NCBI GenBank assembly: GCA_030699825.1
Contig: JAUYKV010000039.1
Location: 62,001 to 126,000, forward strand
Source of the DNA: Pseudomonas sp.
GTDB lineage: Bacteria > Pseudomonadota > Gammaproteobacteria > Pseudomonadales > Pseudomonadaceae
Reading direction: 5' to 3'
Length of the DNA: 64,000 bases
The notes beneath the pieces were generated by a model. That model made no database searches, was not told where the DNA came from, and saw only the letters and a program-made list of their open reading frames with translations. Numbering within the stretch: position 1 is the stretch's first letter; every line of letters starts with the position of its first letter. Positions 48,110 to 60,213 of the stretch are shown in pieces. The position numbers and the translations under genes were made by a program.

Positions 48110-49541
48110 AGGCGGTCACCCGGGTTTCGACTTCGGGAGCTTGCAGCTCGAGGAAGAATTTACGCAGCAGGTTCTGTGCGATGAGCAGACGGTATTCCTT
48201 GCTGGCGCGGAAGTCGCTGAGCGGGGTGAAGTCCTCGGCCAGGGCCGCGCAGGCGCGTTCGATCTCCTCTGGATACCAGGCGGCGCCGGTCAGCGCGGCT
48301 TCGCAGGCGGCGGCGCGTTTCGGAATCGCCGCCATGCCGCCGAAGGCGATGCGCGCGTCCTGCACCACACCGTCCTCGATGCGCAGGTTGAACGCGGCGC
48401 AGACCGCGGAAATATCGTCGTCCAGGCGCTTGGACACCTTATAGGCGCGGAACGCCTGATTGGCCTGGGCGCGCGGCACCAGGATCTTCTCGATGAATTC
48501 GGCTTCCTGGCGGGCGGTCACCTTGTAGTCGAGGAAGTAATCTTCGATCGGCAGGCTGCGCGTCTCGTTGCCTTTGCGCAGCACGATCTGCGCACCGAGG
48601 GCGATCAGCAGCGGCGGGGCGTCGCCGATTGGCGAGGCGTTGCCGATATTGCCGCCGAGGGTGCCCTGGTTGCGGATCTGCAGCGAGGCGAAACGGTGCA
48701 GCAGCTCGCCGAAGTCCGGGTATTCCGCGGCCAGGGCGGCATAGCAGTCGGACAGCGCGGTAGCCGCGCCGATCTCGATCTGCTCGGCGGTGACTTCCAC
48801 GCGCTTCATCGACTCGATATGGCCGACGTAGATCATCACCGGCAACTCGCGGTGGAACTGGGTGACTTCCAGGGCCAGGTCGGTGCCGCCGGCGAGCAGA
48901 CGCGCTTCGGGGTTAGCGGCATAGAGGTCGGCCAGATCGGCGATCGTCAGCGGCAACAGGCAGCGCTTGTCGCCGCTATTGAGTTCGGCGGTCTCGCGCG
49001 GGGTTATGGCCTTCAATTGGGCGACGGTTTGGGGCTCAAAGGCATCGAACTGATCCGGTTGCTGCTGGCAGCAGGCCTGTTCGGCCGCATCGATAATCGG
49101 CCGATAGCCGGTGCAGCGACACAGGTTGCCGGCCAGGGCTTCCAGGGTATCGGCCTTGTCGAAGCTGTCGCTGTTTTTTTGCAAAGCGAACAGCGACATG
49201 ACGAAGCCGGGGGTGCAGAAGCCGCATTGCGAACCATGGCAGTCGACCATCGCCTGTTGCACGCTGTGCAGTTGGCCCTGATGCTTGAGGTCTTCGACGC
49301 TGATCAGTTGCTTGCCGTGCAGGGACGAGACGAAGGTCAGACAGGAGTTGAGGGTGCGATAGCGCACGCGCTCCCCAATCAGCTCGCCGACCACCACGGT
49401 GCAGGCACCGCAATCGCCCGAGGCGCAGCCTTCTTTGGTACCGGGTTTGCCGACATGCTCGCGCAGGTACTGGAGCACGGTGACGTTGGGATCCAGGGCG
49501 TGCTCGGTGCGCAGCTCCCGGTTGAGTAAAAACTGGATCAA
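48102..49541 (-). CDS. xdhA: Xanthine dehydrogenase, FeS/FAD subunit
   Basis: Small subunit of 479 residues. Two [2Fe-2S] centres (CASGDCGACTVV...NSCLTF, and CGFCTPGF...CRCTGYR) are followed by a CO-dehydrogenase-type FAD domain (LLAGGTDLALEVTQ, GGNIGNASPIGDAPP). The start codon is TTG (49539-49541), directly placed after GGAGGTCGTCC; no better ATG exists. A promoter TTGACC-17-TAGATT lies about 100-130 bp upstream. Confidence 0.95.
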   Translation of the reverse strand: MIQFLLNRELRTEHALDPNVTVLQYLREHVGKPGTKEGCASGDCGACTVVVGELIGERVRYRTLNSCLTFVSSLHGKQLISVEDLKHQGQLHSVQQAMVDCHGSQCGFCTPGFVMSLFALQKNSDSFDKADTLEALAGNLCRCTGYRPIIDAAEQACCQQQPDQFDAFEPQTVAQLKAITPRETAELNSGDKRCLLPLTIADLADLYAANPEARLLAGGTDLALEVTQFHRELPVMIYVGHIESMKRVEVTAEQIEIGAATALSDCYAALAAEYPDFGELLHRFASLQIRNQGTLGGNIGNASPIGDAPPLLIALGAQIVLRKGNETRSLPIEDYFLDYKVTARQEAEFIEKILVPRAQANQAFRAYKVSKRLDDDISAVCAAFNLRIEDGVVQDARIAFGGMAAIPKRAAACEAALTGAAWYPEEIERACAALAEDFTPLSDFRASKEYRLLIAQNLLRKFFLELQAPEVETRVTAYV

Positions 49542-50013
49542 GGACGACCTCCAGGCACTTTATTGTTATTTAATCAGCGACTCGTATCGGACGCTGTTAA
49601 AACGGCCGCACAGAGGTGTGCGGTGAGATTTGTATGGGGCAAATCTAGAGTTTTCTGACTTTTCGGTCAATAAATATTTGACTCTGTGGTCAGGTGACTG
49701 TCATGCGATACGGTTATGAGGCCGTCGAGCGCAAAGAGGAATGGCCGAAGGCCGGCCGGTTTTATGCCAACAGCGCCTCTGGCGCACGCCTTGGCGAGTT
49801 GAATCAGCCGTGGGGAGGGCGTAAGGCGGATCGGGCGCCGCCGCTCAGGAGCGCTGCGACAGCCTGCTTTGTGCCGCGCCGATGAACCAATGGCGCACTG
49901 CCTGCGGCGAGTGTCACCCTACGGATCGTGGATTGCCCAGGATCCGGCGGTCTGTCCGTAGGGCGGCTTCGGAGCGAAGCGACAACCCGCCGTTATTTAC
50001 GCCGCGCTGTCGA
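49542..50013. other. xdhA upstream region and repeat remnants
   Basis: 472 bp. Contains the xdhA promoter (49642-49670) and an inverted repeat GATTTG-N7-CAAATC (49627-49645) over its -10, which could be an operator. From 49872 it holds repeat material (ACTGCCTGCGGCGAGTGTCA and GTAGGGCGGCTTCGGAGCGA), also found inverted at 62462-62576. An open frame at 49694-49885 is not convincing. Confidence 0.6.
49642..49670 (-). promoter_or_regulatory. xdhA promoter
   Basis: Minus strand TTGACC (49665-49670), 17-bp spacer, TAGATT (49642-49647). GATTTG-N7-CAAATC at 49627-49645 overlaps the -10 and could be a repressor or activator site. Confidence 0.65.
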
Positions 50014-51969
50014 TCACTTGTTGGGCTTGCCGCCGCCTTTGCCGCCTCCACCGCCACCACCACCGTCGCTCACGGCCAGTGCGGCGGACATGTCACTCCA
50101 GGCCGACACCTGTTCGCCATTGCGTGCGCGGACGCGGTAGCTGTAGCGGCCACTGCCCACATCGTCGGTATAGCTGCGCAGGCCCTCGTCAGTCACCGCT
50201 ATCGACGTGGTCGAAGTGATCCTTCCATTCTTGTGCCAGCTGTTGCGCTCGATATCGAAAGCGGTGACGTTGACGCCGTCGTGGCTCCAGTCCAGCTGCA
50301 CCGCCTGGTTGCCTGGCTGCAGGGTCACCACCTGTGCGTCGAACGACGTTGGCGCAGCGGGGAGCACGGGCTCTGGCGGTGGCGGCACGTCGCCTACGGT
50401 CAGTGCGCCGTGCAGATTCAGCCGGCCATGGCGGGTCCATTCCTGCATGTTCTGGCCCTGGGCACCGATCTTGTCGGCACCGTTTTCCAGGCGCTGACGC
50501 ACCACCTGGTTGCAGGGCTGGCCATCCCACCGGCAGTTGGCGGGCGACTCAGGCGAAAAATTGCCGGCCTTTAGATCAGCATAGAGATCCGCCCACACCA
50601 GCGCAGCACCACCGGCCACCAGCGGCGCCGCCATCGAGGTGCCGTCCCACCAGTCGACGCAGCTGTCCACGCCGGATGTCGGGCCGCAGTGGGCATCGGG
50701 CAAGATGCCGATGATGTTCTGGCCCGGCGCGGCCAGGGACACCCAGGGGTCGTTGATCTGGCTGTAGGTGGAGAAGCTGGCGCGATAGTCGTGATGATCC
50801 GAGGCGGCCACGGCGATTACCGTCGACTCGCCGCTGTCATCGGTACAGGCGGCCGGGTAGAAACGCTGGGTATCGCCATTGTTGCCGGCGCCAGCTACCA
50901 GTACCACACCCTTGTCTCTGGCCTGTTGCACCGCATCGCATTCGGCATTGGAGGGATCGGTGGGGGTGATGTTGCCATCTGCGTCGATCCAGTCGCTGCC
51001 GTAGCTCATGGTGATGACGTGGTACTGGCTTCTGGCGACCTGGCCGTTGTCGTCGAGCCGGTCACTGGAGGCATCCAAGATGGCGGCCGTCGAGGCCGAC
51101 ACCGGGCAAAGCCCGACCAGGTAGTAGTTCAGACCATCGGTGATCAGCTCCTGATAGCAGACTTTGAAGATCCCGGCGCTGGTGTCCCAGCCGGCACCGG
51201 CAATCCCCTCGCCATTGTCGGTATTGGCGACTATCTCGGAGGCGGTGAAGGTGCCGTGGCCCAGATTGTCGCAGGCAGGGGCTGACGGTGGGCACGAATC
51301 TCCCCACAAGCTGAGGCCGGCCACATAGTTGACCTGCTCCAGGCATTTGCCGCTCAGTTCCAGGGTCGCGCAGTCGGCACCGCTGTCCAGCACCGCCACC
51401 TTGGCCGTGTCATAGGCGCCAGGATCGACGGTCGCGACGCCCCGGCTGATATCCCAGGCCTCGGGCGCGTCGATATCCGCATCTGCGGTGCCCGTGGTGC
51501 TACCGAAGAAGGGGCCGAAGATCGTCTGGGTTACTTGGGTGTGGGCTTGCCCGGTGTTGTGCAGATACCACTGTTCCGCGAAATAGTTGGCGCCATTGAC
51601 CGGCGTCGGGCCCGGCTCCTCGTTCGGCACCACCAGCAGGCGATAGTAATCGGGCTCGGCATAGAGCACGTTCGGGTTGGCCTGGTAGGCGGCGACCCTG
51701 GCTACCACCGAGCCGGCGGTAACCTCGACGACCTGCACGCCGATGCCGGAAATCTCCTTGATGACCGTGGCCGCGGCGCGGCGGTGCGCGCTGGCCATGT
51801 CGGCCGCGGCCGTGCCGGGCTTGAACTTGACCAGGACCCGGTCAGGGGCGAAGCGTTCGAGAGGGGCGGCGTTCTGCCGTGCTTGCGGGTCGGCAGGGAT
51901 GGGCCGGGCGTCGACCATGCTGGCGACGCAGGCGCAGAGCAAAGTGATCAGGGCAAGGGAAAGGCGCAT
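50014..51969 (-). CDS. Secreted subtilisin-like serine protease (S8)
   Basis: Extracellular or periplasmic protease of 651 residues. Signal peptide 1-22, an N-terminal inhibitor-like propeptide (about 40-110: RVLVKFKPGTAAADM...YAEPDY), and a catalytic domain with Asp195 (VAVLDSGAD), His238 (NLGHGTFTA), oxyanion Asn363 (AGAGNNGDT) and Ser445 (DGTSMAAP). A fibronectin type III-like domain (about 535-630) is followed by a Gly/Lys tail of about 18 residues. ATG 51967-51969 has GGGAGA upstream. Many cysteines suggest disulfides. Monocistronic. Confidence 0.92.
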   Translation of the reverse strand: MRLSLALITLLCACVASMVDARPIPADPQARQNAAPLERFAPDRVLVKFKPGTAAADMASAHRRAAATVIKEISGIGVQVVEVTAGSVVARVAAYQANPNVLYAEPDYYRLLVVPNEEPGPTPVNGANYFAEQWYLHNTGQAHTQVTQTIFGPFFGSTTGTADADIDAPEAWDISRGVATVDPGAYDTAKVAVLDSGADCATLELSGKCLEQVNYVAGLSLWGDSCPPSAPACDNLGHGTFTASEIVANTDNGEGIAGAGWDTSAGIFKVCYQELITDGLNYYLVGLCPVSASTAAILDASSDRLDDNGQVARSQYHVITMSYGSDWIDADGNITPTDPSNAECDAVQQARDKGVVLVAGAGNNGDTQRFYPAACTDDSGESTVIAVAASDHHDYRASFSTYSQINDPWVSLAAPGQNIIGILPDAHCGPTSGVDSCVDWWDGTSMAAPLVAGGAALVWADLYADLKAGNFSPESPANCRWDGQPCNQVVRQRLENGADKIGAQGQNMQEWTRHGRLNLHGALTVGDVPPPPEPVLPAAPTSFDAQVVTLQPGNQAVQLDWSHDGVNVTAFDIERNSWHKNGRITSTTSIAVTDEGLRSYTDDVGSGRYSYRVRARNGEQVSAWSDMSAALAVSDGGGGGGGGKGGGKPNK

Positions 51970-52301
51970 GGGGTTTTCTCCCAGATGCACCGCAACAAAC
52001 AGGTGGTGTTACATCCTGACAACAGTCGATGATGCATCGTGACGATAGCTACAAAGGCTGGTTTCTCAAGAAATAGAGTAGAAGCTCCTATCGATGGAGC
52101 TGCAGAAAATGTAACGAGCGGCAGCCAAGTCGACGATCGGTCGTTCGGCTTCTTTACGCATCCAGCGGGCACTGCCACGTTTGCGCGACGGCAATGCAAA
52201 GATCGGGCGGCATTCTGCTTTCAATGGCGCGATCATGTGGACCAACTGCGCCGGTCGATGCCCCAGGCTCCTGCTTGTCCCCGCAATCCAGGGCCGTGGC
52301 C

Positions 52302-52329
52302 TTGGCCGGCGAATACCCTGTGCTACACT
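52302..52329 (+). promoter_or_regulatory. Putative smc promoter
   Basis: TTGGCC (52302-52307), 16-bp spacer, TACACT (52324-52329), followed by GCGCCC. The leader to smc would be about 250 nt and would include a family 2 repeat and the gntR stump. Confidence 0.55.
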
Positions 52330-52390
52330 CGCGCCCTGCGCAGCACCTCCCGCCCAAGCCTGGCGCGGGCTCCACGCTTTCCCCAATAGG

Positions 52391-52487
52391 TCAGAGCTTG
52401 TGAAAAAATCGAGCGCCGAAGCGTAACGTCAGCAGCGGTCGCCTGGCGGCGGTGGCAGCAGGCAAGCGATTTTTTCTCGGACTCTCA
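52391..52487. repeat. TTGTGAAAA-type palindromic element (family 2), copy D
   Basis: Starts TCAGAGCTTGTGAAAAAATC and ends GATTTTTTCTCGGACTCTCA; GC-rich palindromic middle (GCGGTCGCCTGGCGGCGGTG). It lies in the smc leader. Confidence 0.8.
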
Positions 52488-52507
52488 GATAGAACCTAAG
52501 GAACATC

Positions 52508-52570
52508 ATGACGTTCAAGGCACCGGACAGCCTCGCCGAGCAGACCGCCCACCCCCTGGCTGAACGCTAA
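52508..52570 (+). pseudogene. N-terminal stump of a GntR-family regulator gene
   Basis: A 20-codon frame (MTFKAPDSLAEQ...HPLAER, then TAA) with a proper AAGGAA ribosome-binding site. From memory, GntR regulators encoded directly upstream of smc in other pseudomonads start with nearly the same residues and continue LAERIIRGE. Here the helix-turn-helix and everything after are gone and smc starts 13 bp later. So most of the gene appears deleted. A short leader peptide for smc is an alternative reading. Confidence 0.55.
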
Positions 52571-52582
52571 GGAACGCCGAAC

Positions 52583-55500
52583 ATGCGCCTCAAGTGCATC
52601 AAGCTGGCCGGCTTCAAGTCCTTCGTCGACCCGACCACGGTGAGCTTTCCGAGCAACATGGCGGCGGTGGTCGGGCCCAACGGTTGCGGCAAGTCCAACA
52701 TCATCGACGCGGTGCGCTGGGTGATGGGCGAGAGTTCGGCGAAGAACCTCCGCGGCGAGTCGATGACCGACGTCATCTTCAACGGCTCCAACACGCGCAA
52801 GCCGGTGACCCAGGCGTCCATCGAGCTGATCTTCGACAACTCCGACGGCACCCTGACCGGCGAATACGCCGGCTACAACGAGATCTCCATCCGTCGCCGC
52901 GTCACCCGCGATGCGCAGAACACCTATTTCCTCAACGGCACCAAATGCCGTCGCCGCGACATCACCGACATCTTCCTCGGCACCGGCCTGGGCCCGCGCA
53001 GCTACTCGATCATCGAACAGGGCATGATCAGCAAGCTGATCGAGGCCAAGCCCGAGGACCTGCGCAATTTCATCGAGGAAGCCGCCGGCATCTCCAAGTA
53101 CAAGGAGCGCCGCCGCGAAACCGAGAGCCGCATCCGCCGCACCCACGAGAATCTGGCGCGCCTGAGCGACCTGCGTGAAGAATTGGAACGCCAGTTGGAG
53201 CGCCTGCACCGCCAGGCCCAGGCCGCGGAGAAATACCAGGAATACAAGGCCGAAGAACGCCAGCTCAAGGCTCAACTGACGGCCTTGCGCTGGCAGGCGC
53301 TGAACGAGCAGGTCGGCCAGCGCGAGGCGGTGATCGGCAATCAGGAAGTCAGCTTCGAAGCCCTGGTCGCCGAGCAGCGCAACGCCGATGCCAGCATCGA
53401 GCGCCTGCGCGATGGCCACCATGAGTTATCCGAGCGCTTCAACCTGGTGCAGGGGCGTTTCTATTCGGTCGGCGGCGATATCGCCCGGGTCGAGCAGAGC
53501 ATCCAGCACGGCCAGCAGCGTTTGCGCCAGTTGCAGGACGACCTGCGCGAGTCGGAACGTGCGCGCCTGGAAACCGAATCGCACCTGGGCCACGACCGCA
53601 CCCTGCTGGCCACCTTGGGCGAAGAGCTGAGCATGCTCGAGCCCGAGCAGGAGCTGACCGCTGCCGCCGCGGAAGAATCGGCGGTGATCCTGGAAGAGTG
53701 CGAAAACGCCATGCATGGCTGGCAGGAGCAGTGGGACGTTTTCAATCAGCGTTCGGCCGCGCCGCGCCGCCAGGCCGAGGTGGAGCAATCGCGCCTGCAG
53801 CAACTGGAACAGAGCCTGGAGCGTCTGGCCGAGCGCCAGCGCCGCCTGGCGGACGAGTTGCAGCAACTGGCTGCCGATCCGGAAGACGCCGCCATTGTCG
53901 AACTTGGCGAGCAGATCGCCGCCAGCGAACTGAGCCTGGAAGACCTGCAGCTCGCCGAAGAACAGCAAGCCGAGCGCCTGCAACAACTGCGCAGCGACCT
54001 GCAGCAAGCCGGCCAGGCCCAGCAACAGGCGCAAGGCGATCTGCAACGGCTGAACGGCCGCTTGGCCTCGCTGGAAGCCCTGCAGCAGGCGGCGCTCGAC
54101 CCCGGCAAGGGCGCCGGTGACTGGCTGCGTGAACAGCAACTCAGCGAGCGTCCGCGCCTGGCCGAAGGCCTGCGGGTCGAGGCCGGCTGGGAGTTGGCGG
54201 TGGAAACCGTGCTCGGCGCCGACCTGCAAGCCGTGCTGCTGGACGATTTCCATGGCCTGGATTTCACCAGCCTGGCCCAGGGCGACCTGCGCCTGGCCAG
54301 CCCGGATCGGGGTGGCGTGCGGGTCGCCGGCAGCCTGTTGGATAAAGTCGAAGCCAGCATCGACCTGGCGCCCTGGCTGGCCAGGGTCAAGCCGGTGGCC
54401 AGCCTGGACGATGCCCTGGCGGCGCGCACCAGCCTGGGCGAAGGCGAAAGCCTGATCAGCCGCGACGGTTACTGGGTCGGTCGGCATTTTCTCCGTGTAC
54501 GCCGCGCCAGCGAAGCGGAAAGCGGTGTACTGGCGCGTGGTCAGGAGCTGGAGCGCCTGGGCCAGGAGTGCGAAGAGCGCGAAGCGGCGCTGGCGCTGCT
54601 CGACGAGCACTTGTTGAGCCTGCGCGAGACCCAGGGGCAGCAGGAGGAGGTGCGCGAACAGCAGCGCCGCCAGTTGCAGGACCGCGCCCGTACTTTAGGT
54701 GAATTGAAAGCGCAGCTGTCGGCCGGGCAAGCCAAACTGGAGCAATTGACCCTGCGCCGCCGCCGCCTCGACAGCGAGCTGCTGGAGCTGGCCGAACAGC
54801 GCGAGATCGAGCAGGAGCAACTGGGCGAATCACGCCTGCAGCTGCAAGACGCCCTGGACGCCATGGCCAGCGACAACCAGCAGCGCGAAAGCCTGCTGGC
54901 CAGCCGCGATGCCCTGCGTGAAAAACTCGATCGGGTACGCCAGGAGGCCCGTCAGCACAAGGATCACGCCCACCAGTTGGCCGTGCGCCTGGGCTCGCTC
55001 AAGGCCCAGCATGAGTCCACCCGCCAGGCCCTGGAGCGTCTCGAGTCACAGGCCGAGCGCCTGCATGAGAAGCGCGAGCAGCTCAGCCTCAACCTGGAAG
55101 AGGGCGAGGCGCCGCTCGAAGAGCTGCGCCTGAAACTCGAAGAGTTGCTCGACAAGCGTATGGCGGTCGATGACGAACTCCGGCTGGCGCGTCTGGCCCT
55201 GGAAGATGCCGACCGCGAACTGCGCGATGCGGAGAAGCGCCGCACCCAGGCCGAGCAGCAATCCCAGCTGTTGCGTGGCCAGCTGGAACAGCAGCGCATG
55301 GAGTGGCAAGCGCTGACGGTGCGACGCAAGGCCTTGCAGGATCAGCTACTGGAAGACAATTACGACCTGCACGGCGTGCTCGCGAGCTTGCCCGACGAGG
55401 CCGGCGAGAAAGCCTGGGAAGAAGAACTGGAGCGCCTGGCCGCGCGGATCCAGCGTCTCGGCGCGATCAACCTGGCGGCCATCGACGAATACCAGCAGCA

Positions 55501-56071
55501 GTCCGAGCGCAAACGCTACCTGGACGCCCAGAACGCCGACCTGGTCGAGGCGCTGGACACCCTGGAAAACGTCATCCGCAAGATCGACAAGGAAACCCGC
55601 AACCGCTTCAAGGAGACCTTCGATCAGATCAACGGCGGTTTGCAGGCCTTGTTTCCCAAGGTTTTCGGTGGCGGCAACGCTTATTTGGAACTCACCGGCG
55701 AAGATTTACTCGATACAGGGGTAACCATCATGGCGCGCCCGCCGGGCAAGAAGAACAGCACCATCCATCTGCTCTCGGGCGGGGAGAAGGCGCTGACCGC
55801 GCTGGCCCTGGTGTTCGCCATCTTTCAGCTCAATCCGGCGCCGTTCTGCATGCTCGACGAGGTCGACGCGCCGCTGGACGACGCCAACGTCGGGCGTTAT
55901 GCCCGTTTGGTCAAGGAAATGTCGGAGACGGTGCAGTTCATCTATATCACCCACAACAAGATCGCCATGGAAATGGCCGATCAACTGATGGGCGTGACCA
56001 TGCATGAACCGGGCTGTTCGCGGCTGGTGGCCGTGGATGTGGAAGAGGCCCTGGCCATGGTGGAGGCGTGA
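52583..56071 (+). CDS. smc: Chromosome segregation protein SMC
   Basis: Structural maintenance of chromosomes ATPase, 1162 residues, which compacts and separates the chromosome with ScpA/ScpB. Walker A GPNGCGKS (31-38) is in the N-terminal head, two long coiled-coil arms rich in Glu, Arg and Gln flank a hinge (about 500-650), and the C-terminal head has the signature LLSGGEKALTALAL and Walker B FCMLDEVDAPLDD. ATG 52583 has AAGGAAC upstream. zipA and ligA follow on the same strand. Confidence 0.96.
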   Translation: MRLKCIKLAGFKSFVDPTTVSFPSNMAAVVGPNGCGKSNIIDAVRWVMGESSAKNLRGESMTDVIFNGSNTRKPVTQASIELIFDNSDGTLTGEYAGYNEISIRRRVTRDAQNTYFLNGTKCRRRDITDIFLGTGLGPRSYSIIEQGMISKLIEAKPEDLRNFIEEAAGISKYKERRRETESRIRRTHENLARLSDLREELERQLERLHRQAQAAEKYQEYKAEERQLKAQLTALRWQALNEQVGQREAVIGNQEVSFEALVAEQRNADASIERLRDGHHELSERFNLVQGRFYSVGGDIARVEQSIQHGQQRLRQLQDDLRESERARLETESHLGHDRTLLATLGEELSMLEPEQELTAAAAEESAVILEECENAMHGWQEQWDVFNQRSAAPRRQAEVEQSRLQQLEQSLERLAERQRRLADELQQLAADPEDAAIVELGEQIAASELSLEDLQLAEEQQAERLQQLRSDLQQAGQAQQQAQGDLQRLNGRLASLEALQQAALDPGKGAGDWLREQQLSERPRLAEGLRVEAGWELAVETVLGADLQAVLLDDFHGLDFTSLAQGDLRLASPDRGGVRVAGSLLDKVEASIDLAPWLARVKPVASLDDALAARTSLGEGESLISRDGYWVGRHFLRVRRASEAESGVLARGQELERLGQECEEREAALALLDEHLLSLRETQGQQEEVREQQRRQLQDRARTLGELKAQLSAGQAKLEQLTLRRRRLDSELLELAEQREIEQEQLGESRLQLQDALDAMASDNQQRESLLASRDALREKLDRVRQEARQHKDHAHQLAVRLGSLKAQHESTRQALERLESQAERLHEKREQLSLNLEEGEAPLEELRLKLEELLDKRMAVDDELRLARLALEDADRELRDAEKRRTQAEQQSQLLRGQLEQQRMEWQALTVRRKALQDQLLEDNYDLHGVLASLPDEAGEKAWEEELERLAARIQRLGAINLAAIDEYQQQSERKRYLDAQNADLVEALDTLENVIRKIDKETRNRFKETFDQINGGLQALFPKVFGGGNAYLELTGEDLLDTGVTIMARPPGKKNSTIHLLSGGEKALTALALVFAIFQLNPAPFCMLDEVDAPLDDANVGRYARLVKEMSETVQFIYITHNKIAMEMADQLMGVTMHEPGCSRLVAVDVEEALAMVEA

Positions 56072-56310
56072 CCGGGGGCTTGCTTGCGATGCGGGTCTGG
56101 CGATGACCTGCAACAAAATGACGCATGGCGTTTTTTAACGGCTTGTTGGCTGTGTAAAGTTACCTTTCGTCGTGCTAGCTTATCGTCCACTTTTGTTACG
56201 CGTGGGAAATGCCCGTCAGAACATGGAGTTGGCACCACGTTTTAGAGTTGACGCAGCAGGGGCAGGACGCCTTTTTTCATAAGATTTTCAATCAGGGGTC
56301 AAGGTATTTC

Positions 56311-57138
56311 ATGGAATTCGGTCTGCGCGAATGGCTGATAGTCATCGGCATTATTGTGATCGCTGGCATCTTGTTCGATGGTTGGCGGCGCATGCGCGGT
56401 GGCAAGGGCAAGTTGAAGTTCAAACTCGACCACAGTTTTGCCGATCTGCCGGAAGCCGATGGCGATCCCGGTTTGCTCAGCTCGCCACGGGTTATCGATC
56501 GCCACCAGGAGCCGTCGCTGGACGAACACGATCTGCCCTCGATGAGCGCCCGCGAGTTGAGTCGTCGCCGTGGTGGCGAGCCACAACAGGGTGATCTCAA
56601 TCTTGGCCTGGACGAGCCGGTACCGACGCTGCTCAATCCGGTGGGTCAGGGCACGGCCGAATCGCGCAAGGACAAGGCGCACAACGCGGGCAAAGAGCTG
56701 CCACCGGTCGAAGAAGTGCTGGTGATCAACGTGATTGCCCGCGACGACGACGGTTTCAAGGGGCCGGCGTTGCTGCAGAACATTCTGGAAAGTGGTCTGC
56801 GTTTCGGCGAGATGGATATTTTCCATCGTCACGAAAGCATGGCCGGTAACGGCGAAGTGCTGTTCTCCATGGCCAACGCGCTCAAACCGGGCACTTTCGA
56901 CCTCGACGATATAGAAGGCTTCAACACCCGCGCGGTGAGCTTCTTCCTCGGCCTGCCGGGGCCGCGCCATCCCAAACAGGCATTCGATGTGATGGTCGCC
57001 GCCGCACGCAAACTGGCCCACGAACTCAACGGCGAGCTCAAGGACGACCAGCGCAGCGTAATGACCGCACAAACCATCGAGCATTACCGCCAGCGTATCG
57101 TCGAATATGAGCGCAAGCAGTTGACCAACAAGCGCTAA
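56311..57138 (+). CDS. zipA: Cell division protein ZipA
   Basis: Inner-membrane anchor of the FtsZ ring, 275 residues. An N-terminal transmembrane helix ([21 protein letters not shown]) is followed by a basic stretch [13 protein letters not shown], a flexible linker, and the C-terminal FtsZ-binding domain ([41 protein letters not shown]). ATG 56311 with AAGG upstream matches the family start; the open frame to 56209 is not needed. Confidence 0.94.
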   Translation: MEFGLREWLIVIGIIVIAGILFDGWRRMRGGKGKLKFKLDHSFADLPEADGDPGLLSSPRVIDRHQEPSLDEHDLPSMSARELSRRRGGEPQQGDLNLGLDEPVPTLLNPVGQGTAESRKDKAHNAGKELPPVEEVLVINVIARDDDGFKGPALLQNILESGLRFGEMDIFHRHESMAGNGEVLFSMANALKPGTFDLDDIEGFNTRAVSFFLGLPGPRHPKQAFDVMVAAARKLAHELNGELKDDQRSVMTAQTIEHYRQRIVEYERKQLTNKR

Positions 57139-57154
57139 ACCGTCTGCAAACGAC

Positions 57155-57202
57155 AAGCCTCAAACTACAAGCCGCGCGCTTGGTTTGAGGCTTTGTTTTT
57201 TC
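57155..57202 (+). terminator. zipA terminator
   Basis: Stem AAGCCTCAAAC (57155-57165) / GTTTGAGGCTT (57183-57193), then TGTTTTTTCT. Confidence 0.8.
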
Positions 57203-57279
57203 TGATTTCGCTGGTTTCCACGCAGACGCCTCGACGTGGGAACGATCAATGGCTTGACCCTTAACCCGGCCTGCACGTC

Positions 57280-57347
57280 GTAGCCCGAATAAGCCTTGGC
57301 GCAATCCGGGAATGTCTCCCGGATTGCGCTGGAGCTTATCCAGGCTA
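57280..57347. repeat. GTAGCCCG palindromic repeat
   Basis: Arms GTAGCCCGAATAAGC and GCTTATCCAGGCTAC with an inner perfect hairpin GCGCAATCCGGGA...TCCCGGATTGCGC. This type is common in gammaproteobacterial intergenic regions. Confidence 0.8.
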
Positions 57348-57546
57348 CGTGACTGCGGGCGCGGGAACGATCGAATTGCCCACCATGTTCAGCGGCACTG
57401 ACATCGCATCCACATAGCCAAGGCAGGCCCGCCTGCAAACCGCTAGAATCCTGCGCCTGAATATCAACCAAAGGTTGAGCTGGACGCCCGTGCCGGAACT
57501 GCCCGGCAACCGCCTCCAGCTTCATGCCTGCAGCTACGGCTTGTGA

Positions 57547-59928
<2,382 letters not shown>

Positions 59929-60002
59929 GTGGTTGACACACCAGTGTCACGACAACGTTGAACTGTCGGTTAATCGCGGTCCTATCCATTACCGCGATCC
60001 CC

Positions 60003-60081
60003 CGTAGGGCGGGTTACGCGGCGCTTCGAATCCGTACGCGGTCTCGGCTAAGCTGGCTCCGCGCCGCTAACCCGCCCTACG
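60003..60081. repeat. CGTAGGGCGGGTTA palindromic repeat
   Basis: CGTAGGGCGGGTTA mirrored by TAACCCGCCCTACG, with GCGGCGC inner arms, 79 bp, in the ligA/araC-type gene gap. The same family as 42986-43154. Confidence 0.82.
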
Positions 60082-60213
60082 ATTCTGAAAGTACGGATAC
60101 GTGTCGACGTAACCATCGGAGTCCGGGGATTCAGCAACGATCTTCCCGGATTGCATCCGGCTACGGGGCTGGTTGAACGGGGGGCTTCAACCGTACCGAG
60201 GCGAGGCGACGGC

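Larger units (their letters stand above)
51970..52507. other. Intergenic region upstream of smc
   Basis: About 540 bp. A promoter (52302-52329) and a family 2 repeat (52391-52487) are visible. The part 52013-52300 holds no gene I can support. Confidence 0.6.

Noticed and set aside
49694..49885. Open reading frame of 63 codons upstream of the subtilase gene
   Set aside because: No ribosome-binding site, low-complexity composition, and it overlaps repeat material; no family resemblance.
52066..52386. 106-codon minus-strand frame upstream of smc
   Set aside because: Arg/Ala-rich composition typical of antisense GC-rich frames, no start signal, and it overlaps the putative smc promoter.
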